DNA of 16,080 nt from a bacterium. GTDB lineage: Bacteria; Patescibacteriota; Saccharimonadia; Saccharimonadales; UBA4665. Positions within the stretch are counted from its first letter, which is position 1. Each line of letters starts with the position of its first letter. The translations under genes and the position numbers were made by a program. Shown in pieces: positions 11,250 to 16,080 of this stretch. Location: NCBI GenBank assembly GCA_021804315.1, contig JAJZHX010000002.1:1-16080 (forward strand), in the 5' to 3' direction. The notes beneath the pieces are model-generated. The model saw only the letters and a program-made list of their open reading frames with translations, had not been told where the DNA came from and did not search any database.

Positions 11250-12886
11250 CTTACTCTAGAAGGATCGGCAACGGTTGTAACCTTTTTACCAGCAGCTGTT
11301 ATAGCTGTTTTTTCAGTTATATCAAATCGACTTAAATACTTCTTTAAAATTAATCTAGTTTGCGAGTTAAACGCCGCAATAGAACCAAATAGAATACTTG
11401 TAAATGGTAAAAATAGCCACTGTATTAACATAAATAATGAACGATGCCTCTTATGTCTGGCTGGTCTAGGCGGTAAAGTAACTAACGCTATGTAAATAAG
11501 GGCGACCAAAGTCACCATATCAATTCTTTGAATAGTACTAACAATTAGTGGTAGCGAATTAGCAGCTATACTCTGCGGATGAAACATCGGTGGCACCAAA
11601 CCTATATACCAAATCATCAAGGCATTAGTTGCCCAGCTAACATGAGTGTATAGAGTTCTATAAAACTTAGCTAAGACATCGGCTTTTGGTGCGTTATTTT
11701 TAGTAAAAAACCCTTTATCTGCTATATATGCAATATCTGATGCCCCATAAGTCCAACGCCGTACCTGTATAAATTGAGTTTTTAGAGTCCTTCTATATGT
11801 TTCATTTAATACTGCATCCTGATAAATTGGAATACTAAAAGGTATCACCCTATAATCTCCATCAAAATAAAAGTATGACCTCCAGAATTGATGACCATCT
11901 TCGACAACAGTTCTAGTGCTCCAAAAGTTCATATCTATAAGCGATTTTAAAGGTTGAGCATGAGCCGAAAAATTACGACTTAAATGTTGCCTTTGTGTAC
12001 CGACTATATAAAAAAGATTATTGCCCGTAGCCATTATCCTCATGAAAGTTGCGGCATCCCAAATATTATTAGTGAACATAGCTATAGGCTGATAGGAAGA
12101 TTGAAGAGGTTTAGGGACTACCGAATAAAGATAGCTAAGCGCAGCAAAATATCGTTTATCTGGGCGATTATCTGCATCAAGCGTAGTAACTAAAACCCTT
12201 GTTGTATCAATTTTCTGCTGTTTGACATAGTTGGCCAATTTGTGGCCAGCATAAGTTATATTACCACCTTTCCCAATAATCTCGCCGGGGATATTTGCTG
12301 GATGTTTAACAGCCATGGCATGCAGAAAATTATCGCCGTAAACTTCAATTAGTTGTTTAACTCTATCCTCTGTGGGCTTGCCTGCTCGACCTTCATAAGC
12401 AATAACTAAAATTATTCTTTTAGAATCAAAATTAGTGCTTAAAACAGACTGAATTGTTGGCTCTAAAATTTCTCGACTTTCATTCACCGTTGCTATAATA
12501 ACAGCATGTATTAATTGTTTAGGCCTAATATCAAGAGCTCTGGTATCTAGTAATCTTAAATTCTTGTAGTGCCACTTGGGCCTTTCGATATTCCTTTCTG
12601 TAATAATTTTGCCTTCATCAATTTCTTCACATAAACTATTCCAATCTAGTCTCATTTGTCGCTTCATAGTAATATAGCCAGACAAAGCTCTTATTGCATA
12701 GGCAATTGATTGAACAAAGAAGATTAAAAGATAAAACAGAGCGAATAAAACTGCTACTGTAGCGCTAATCAAGCTTAAAATTAAAGGTATTAGAATTAAA
12801 AAATAACTTAAGAAACCTGGCAGTATTTCAAAGAAACGATAATGTCCTTTTCTATCAATTTCAAATGGTATTTCTAAGTCTGTCAT
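11246..12886 (-). CDS. Membrane family-2 glycosyltransferase (processive type)
   Basis: 546 residues. Two membrane segments near 26-66, a cytoplasmic GT-A domain (about 125-380), then several C-terminal segments (about 412-435, 445-470, 485-510). The motifs of processive GT2 enzymes are present: TLDADNRPD with D-A-D at 237-239, VVEDGHQFW with E-D at 329-330 as catalytic base region, and QVRRW at 374-378, the Q-x-x-RW that holds the acceptor. Such proteins polymerise and export a sugar chain; the sugar and product are unknown. It follows a small membrane protein gene by 31 bp and probably forms an operon with it. A surface polysaccharide would suit the LCP protein encoded nearby. Confidence 0.88.
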   Translation of the reverse strand: MTDLEIPFEIDRKGHYRFFEILPGFLSYFLILIPLILSLISATVAVLFALFYLLIFFVQSIAYAIRALSGYITMKRQMRLDWNSLCEEIDEGKIITERNIERPKWHYKNLRLLDTRALDIRPKQLIHAVIIATVNESREILEPTIQSVLSTNFDSKRIILVIAYEGRAGKPTEDRVKQLIEVYGDNFLHAMAVKHPANIPGEIIGKGGNITYAGHKLANYVKQQKIDTTRVLVTTLDADNRPDKRYFAALSYLYSVVPKPLQSSYQPIAMFTNNIWDAATFMRIMATGNNLFYIVGTQRQHLSRNFSAHAQPLKSLIDMNFWSTRTVVEDGHQFWRSYFYFDGDYRVIPFSIPIYQDAVLNETYRRTLKTQFIQVRRWTYGASDIAYIADKGFFTKNNAPKADVLAKFYRTLYTHVSWATNALMIWYIGLVPPMFHPQSIAANSLPLIVSTIQRIDMVTLVALIYIALVTLPPRPARHKRHRSLFMLIQWLFLPFTSILFGSIAAFNSQTRLILKKYLSRFDITEKTAITAAGKKVTTVADPSRVS

Positions 12887-12917
12887 TTAATAATTTACAA
12901 ACCTTCCTTCTTAAGAA

Positions 12918-13271
12918 TTAACGAAGCACTAATAAGGCGTTGCTGATAATTATAGTTAGTACCAATAAAAGCAGTCCTAAAGACAATATAACAATAGATA
13001 ATTGTCTATTTATTTTATATACTTTATAACTTAAAACTGTATTAATAAATGTAACTAAAGTAGCAAAAACAATAAATGCTAATAACTGCATTACTCCGCC
13101 TACTGTGTATGAATCAAGTCCTAAACTAGGCCGATATTGTGCAACATAACTGTTCCCATGAGTGCTAATGATTCTTAGTGTCACAAAAACAGCTGTAAAA
13201 CAAGCAAAAAAAATGTTAATTGTTAATAACAGAAGTACAAAATGATCCCGAAAATACTTTTTTGCTGACAT
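12918..13271 (-). CDS. Small three-helix membrane protein, unknown function
   Basis: 117 residues. Hydrophobic segments at about 11-33, 58-80 and 92-115, with a short outside loop containing STHGNSYVAQYRPSLG between the first two and a basic turn SYKVYKINRQ between the last two. No motif I recognise. It is the first gene of a likely two-gene operon with the glycosyltransferase, 31 bp apart, so a partner or accessory role in the same envelope process is a fair guess, not shown by the sequence. The start at 13271 gives a Lys/Arg-rich N-terminus that fits an inside orientation. Confidence 0.6.
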   Translation of the reverse strand: MSAKKYFRDHFVLLLLTINIFFACFTAVFVTLRIISTHGNSYVAQYRPSLGLDSYTVGGVMQLLAFIVFATLVTFINTVLSYKVYKINRQLSIVILSLGLLLLVLTIIISNALLVLR

Positions 13272-13499
13272 AATTAATTATCTTAATTGTAACATTTAAT
13301 TCTTATTACAATCAGTAATTACGTGCTTACTTGAGCTAGTACTCCATAGTGTCTTCTTATTGAAACTGTTTCTCCAAAAAAACAACTTACTATCCTGGCT
13401 GACTAAAGCCTCGCCCTTGAATAATCCTTGGTTTTTATGGAAAGAAGCTAAGGAAGAATTAGCCGTATGTGTTAAAGACACAGAAAAAAATGAACTCTC

Positions 13500-13574
13500 T
13501 GGTGCGGATGATGAGAATCGAACCCATGTCTTAGCCTTGGGAAGGCTACATAATAACCATTATACGACACCCGC
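13500..13574 (-). tRNA. tRNA-Gly (anticodon CCC)
   Basis: Minus strand: acceptor GCGGGTG/CATCCGC, D stem GTAT/TTAT (weak), anticodon stem TAGCC/GGCTA with loop TTCCCAA giving CCC, T arm ATGGG/CTCAT with TTCGATT, discriminator A and encoded CCA. Reads GGG. It lies 3 bp downstream of tRNA-Thr and is probably cotranscribed with it. Confidence 0.93.
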
Positions 13575-13577
13575 TTA

Positions 13578-13653
13578 TGGAGCCGTCTACCGGGATCGAA
13601 CCGGTGACCTACGCTTTACGAAAGCGCCGCTCTACCAACTGAGCTAAGACGGC
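13578..13653 (-). tRNA. tRNA-Thr (anticodon CGT)
   Basis: Minus strand: acceptor GCCGTCT/AGACGGC, D arm GCTC/GAGC, anticodon stem GCGCT/AGCGT with loop TTCGTAA giving CGT, T arm ACCGG/CCGGT with TTCGATC, discriminator T and encoded CCA. Reads ACG and is a substrate of the ThrRS encoded at 8182-10032. First gene of a two-tRNA unit. Confidence 0.95.
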
Positions 13654-13673
13654 TTACAATTCATTAATATAGA

Positions 13674-13682
13674 ATTATAGCA
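13674..13682 (-). promoter_or_regulatory. Extended -10 promoter of the tRNA-Thr/tRNA-Gly unit
   Basis: TGC-TATAAT on the minus strand (13682-13674), predicted start near 13667, 14 nt before the mature tRNA-Thr. No convincing -35 is seen; the extended -10 may compensate. Confidence 0.6.
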
Positions 13683-13716
13683 GTTAATTCATTAAATAAT
13701 TCGTACACTAAAAGTC

Positions 13717-15315
13717 TTAGGGTTGTTGTAAATTAGAACTTGTTTGACCAAGAACTACTACAAAGTCGGTATTATAGCCTGAAGCTACTTGAGCTTCAGC
13801 TGATCCATTAGTCGAGTTAACTACCTTGCCAGGAAATAATTTTTGAAGCAGTTGTTCGGTTGCCGGATCTTGGTTATTTGATAAATTAATGATCATGTTA
13901 GAGCTATATATGCTAGAGGCGTTGCCAATTGTAACGTTATCGATTTTATTGTCTTTCAAAATTTTTTCACTTCTTAAGGCCAGACCATTAACATTGGTGC
14001 CATTCAGGACCATTACACTTGCCGCCTCTTTAACAATTGGATTATTTGATGTTAACTGTTGATAATATTCTTGTAGTTGGCCGTAGTTACCAACTCCGGC
14101 TGTCGGAGCTAGAGCTTCTTCGCCAGAAGCTGGGTCGGTATAGTCCGTTAGTAATGCTTGGCTTAATGGTGTACCAGTCATAGTACTAGAATAAGTATAC
14201 GAACCAACTTTACTGAAATTAACTTGTTTTAATATCCTAGCAAACGCTAAAACATCCTGAAGATTCATATTAGTCCCAACATTATTACCTATAGCTTTCA
14301 ATAAGTCGGTTATTCTAATTGGATTAGCAAGCACTCCTAAAGATGTAGCCTTCTTAGCAATTGCTAAAGCCATCTGTCTTTGATGTTGAGTCCTGGTAAA
14401 ATCTGTATAAGGAAAACCATAAGAAACATCACCAGCTGAATTATCGCCTCTTGCTCTGGCTAGATTTAATGCTTCTTCGCCATTTAAAGTATCCCAACCG
14501 TTAGGTAGTTTCAAGTGAGTATAAGCGTCATATAAACCTCTTGGGTCAGGGCTCTGAATATCTATAGTAATGCCCCCAACTGCATCAACAGCATCTTTAA
14601 ATGCCTGATAATTTATAGTTGCGTAATAATCTATAGGGATGCCTAGATCGCTTTCGACTATTTGCTGTAACTCCTGAGTAGAAATATCGTTAGCTGCATT
14701 TATTTTTTGATAAGAACTAAATCCGGGTACGTATACCCAAAGATCTCTTGGTATACTCAACATAAAAGCAGTATGATTATTAGTGTTAATACTCAGGACC
14801 ATTATTGAATCAGACAATTGAGCGCCTTGGTGGCCGGGATCACCTACTGAGTCACCTGCCAAAAGAATATTAACCCTGCCTTGAGCCTGGCCTTTAAGTT
14901 CTACGTTACTAAATAAAGCATGTACATCGGAAAAGACATTGCCATGGAAAGTTTTATCTAACGTAGAAATTAAAGTTGATCCATAGTAACTACCAAACGC
15001 AAAACCAACTAGCATTACACCGAAAAATGACAGAGCTATTTTTTTTCTTAAAGACCACCCTTGACGATGTCTAATCTTAGGTCTTATTGGCTTACTTGAA
15101 GTTGGCTGAGCATTATTAGTTACAGGAATTGGTTGAAAATTATCTGTGATTTCAGTGGAATCACTGGCTTTTGAAGTATTATTTTTTAACAAGGCATCTG
15201 CTATGATGGGCTGAGATTCAATAGGTTTATATTGATGAACTTGTCTTGGTCTAGGCCTTATAGAAATAAAGCCCTCAATATTGCCTCCAACCGGTAATTT
15301 TGGTTTTTGCTCCAT
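13717..15315 (-). CDS. LytR-CpsA-Psr (LCP) family protein with LytR C-terminal domain
   Basis: 532 residues. An unusually long, basic and proline-rich cytoplasmic tail (1-90) precedes one membrane anchor (about 92-114). The extracellular LCP domain (about 147-325) has VNILLAGDS, D169 in LSDSIMVLS, the IPRD-L (188-192) and R287/R289 in LARARGD, which bind the pyrophosphate-lipid donor. The late part (about 430-525), with ASVMVLNGTNVNGLA, is a LytR_C domain. LCP enzymes attach polymers from lipid carriers to the cell wall or surface. Together with the GT2 gene 800 bp downstream it points to surface glycan assembly. The start at 15315 is supported by an extended -10 that ends 9 bases upstream. 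Confidence 0.93.
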   Translation of the reverse strand: MEQKPKLPVGGNIEGFISIRPRPRQVHQYKPIESQPIIADALLKNNTSKASDSTEITDNFQPIPVTNNAQPTSSKPIRPKIRHRQGWSLRKKIALSFFGVMLVGFAFGSYYGSTLISTLDKTFHGNVFSDVHALFSNVELKGQAQGRVNILLAGDSVGDPGHQGAQLSDSIMVLSINTNNHTAFMLSIPRDLWVYVPGFSSYQKINAANDISTQELQQIVESDLGIPIDYYATINYQAFKDAVDAVGGITIDIQSPDPRGLYDAYTHLKLPNGWDTLNGEEALNLARARGDNSAGDVSYGFPYTDFTRTQHQRQMALAIAKKATSLGVLANPIRITDLLKAIGNNVGTNMNLQDVLAFARILKQVNFSKVGSYTYSSTMTGTPLSQALLTDYTDPASGEEALAPTAGVGNYGQLQEYYQQLTSNNPIVKEAASVMVLNGTNVNGLALRSEKILKDNKIDNVTIGNASSIYSSNMIINLSNNQDPATEQLLQKLFPGKVVNSTNGSAEAQVASGYNTDFVVVLGQTSSNLQQP

Positions 15316-15324
15316 CAGATTACT

Positions 15325-15333
15325 ATTATAACA
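15325..15333 (-). promoter_or_regulatory. Extended -10 promoter of the LCP gene
   Basis: TGT-TATAAT on the minus strand (15333-15325). The predicted start at about 15318 leaves only about 3 nt before the ATG at 15315, so the mRNA would be essentially leaderless. The -35 region is poor. Confidence 0.6.
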
Positions 15334-15368
15334 AACATAAGAAGTATAGCTAGTTCAAACCAATAATT

Positions 15369-16080
15369 CTAGTTAAATATAGAATAAATAGTTGCTAAAC
15401 CTGAAGCTGCCATAAGAAAAGTCAGTAGCCAGCCAACACTAGTAACCAAAAATTTATTCTTCCATTCGCCCATAATTTTTTTATTCTTAGCCATTATAAC
15501 AATTAGGGCAATAATTACAGGTGCTACAATGCCATTTAATACAGCCGAGTAAATTAAAGCTTTAATAGGATTTAAACCAATAAAATTAAGGCTTAGTCCA
15601 ACAATCATCGATATGATTATGACGCCGTAAAAAAGGTAACCCTGCTTTAGCTTATTATTTAAACCTTGCTTTTTACCCATACTCTCACTAATTGCGTAGG
15701 CACTAGAGCCAGCCATAACTGGTATAGCTAGTAACCCCATGCCTAATATGCCGATTGCGAATAGTCCATAGGCGGCTTTACCAGCAAAAGGCTTTAAGGC
15801 TTGGGCTGCTTGAGCAGCAGTATTTATATTAGTGATACCTCTTGTAAAAAGCACGCTAGCACAAGCTGCAATAATGAAAAACATAACTACATTTGATAAA
15901 AACATTCCTGACCAAACATCAATTCGCATTTTTTTAATATCTTCCTTAGAAGAACCCTTCCTTAATTTGATAGTAGTTTGACCGGCAGCTATTTCTTCTT
16001 CTATCTCTTGAGAGGTTTGCCAGAAGAAAAGATAAGGTGTAATAGTTGTACCTAAGATTGCCGTGATAAGTAATAGGCTA
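15369..16080 (-). CDS. Nramp-related divalent metal transporter, C-terminal part (5' end outside window)
   Basis: The frame is open from the right edge to the TAG at 15369 (237 codons). It is not a separate gene starting at 15929, because the upstream residues continue the family pattern: ITAILGTTITPYLFFWQTSQ followed by EIEEEIAAG is transmembrane segment 6 and the next loop. Five further hydrophobic segments follow. Classical Nramp proteins carry M-P-H in segment 6 (GATVMPHN-type) and move Mn2+/Fe2+ with protons. Here the equivalent residues read T-P-Y, so the soft-metal methionine is absent and another ion, for example Mg2+ as in Nramp-related Mg transporters, is possible. Segment 1 (DPGN) lies outside the window. 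Confidence 0.85.
   Translation of the reverse strand, partial: SLLLITAILGTTITPYLFFWQTSQEIEEEIAAGQTTIKLRKGSSKEDIKKMRIDVWSGMFLSNVVMFFIIAACASVLFTRGITNINTAAQAAQALKPFAGKAAYGLFAIGILGMGLLAIPVMAGSSAYAISESMGKKQGLNNKLKQGYLFYGVIIISMIVGLSLNFIGLNPIKALIYSAVLNGIVAPVIIALIVIMAKNKKIMGEWKNKFLVTSVGWLLTFLMAASGLATIYSIFN

Noticed and set aside
13360..13647. Plus-strand frame of 95 codons across the tRNA pair
   Set aside because: Its second half is antisense to tRNA-Gly and tRNA-Thr.
1..16080. CRISPR array
   Set aside because: Repeats are long, few, and partly coding-like; no short regularly spaced direct repeats or cas genes.
1..16080. Genetic code with UGA as glycine (Gracilibacteria/Absconditabacteria type)
   Set aside because: All long genes are open in the standard bacterial code and contain no in-frame TGA, so UGA is not a frequent sense codon here.

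Overview
The window reads as low-GC Patescibacteria (CPR) chromosome, most likely Candidatus Saccharibacteria (TM7) or a close relative. This is inferred from tightly packed small operons, a threonyl-tRNA synthetase without its TGS domain, leaderless promoters, a long-tailed LytR-CpsA-Psr protein and Nramp-like and wHTH-nucleotidyltransferase proteins of the kind common there. No rRNA or marker phylogeny is available, so the placement is a judgement. None of the 21 chromosomal stop codons I checked is TGA.

Positions 1-4191 are an accessory block of type II toxin-antitoxin (TA) operons anchored at tRNA-Pro(GGG). From left to right: a RelB/DinJ-type antitoxin with the start of a RelE-type toxin running off the left edge; a deleted mazEF remnant; two paralogous RHH-VapC modules; an intact mazEF; and a Phd/PIN module on the plus strand. 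The modules are separated by two families of duplicated spacers (A and B). All spacers begin with variants of one ~20 bp sequence that also spans the 3' end of the tRNA-Pro gene. Most antitoxin promoters are near-consensus sigma-70 types whose predicted transcription start falls on the ATG, with palindromic operators inside several of them. This cassette-like array is the most unusual structure in the window.

Positions 4192-5513 hold a site-2-protease-like membrane peptidase gene, then about 520 bp without an intact gene that contains a broken relE toxin remnant and a terminator-like hairpin. rpmB (ribosomal protein bL28) follows on the plus strand, converging on the next operon.

Positions 5719-10032 form a compact minus-strand operon: thrS, an alkyltransferase-like (ATL) gene, miaA, a winged-helix/nucleotidyltransferase-like regulator and a degenerate metallo-beta-lactamase-fold protein. 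It joins tRNA charging, tRNA modification and possibly alkylation-damage recognition. A strong intrinsic terminator with no gene before it lies 58 bp upstream of thrS and suggests leader attenuation.

Positions 10371-11249 carry tRNA-Val(GAC) with an unusual C33, a possible small ORF lacking a normal start codon, and an nrdR-like gene. Positions 11246-16080 are mostly envelope functions on the minus strand: a processive family-2 membrane glycosyltransferase with a small membrane protein, tRNA-Gly(CCC) and tRNA-Thr(CGT), an LCP family protein, and the C-terminal part of an Nramp-related metal transporter cut by the right edge.
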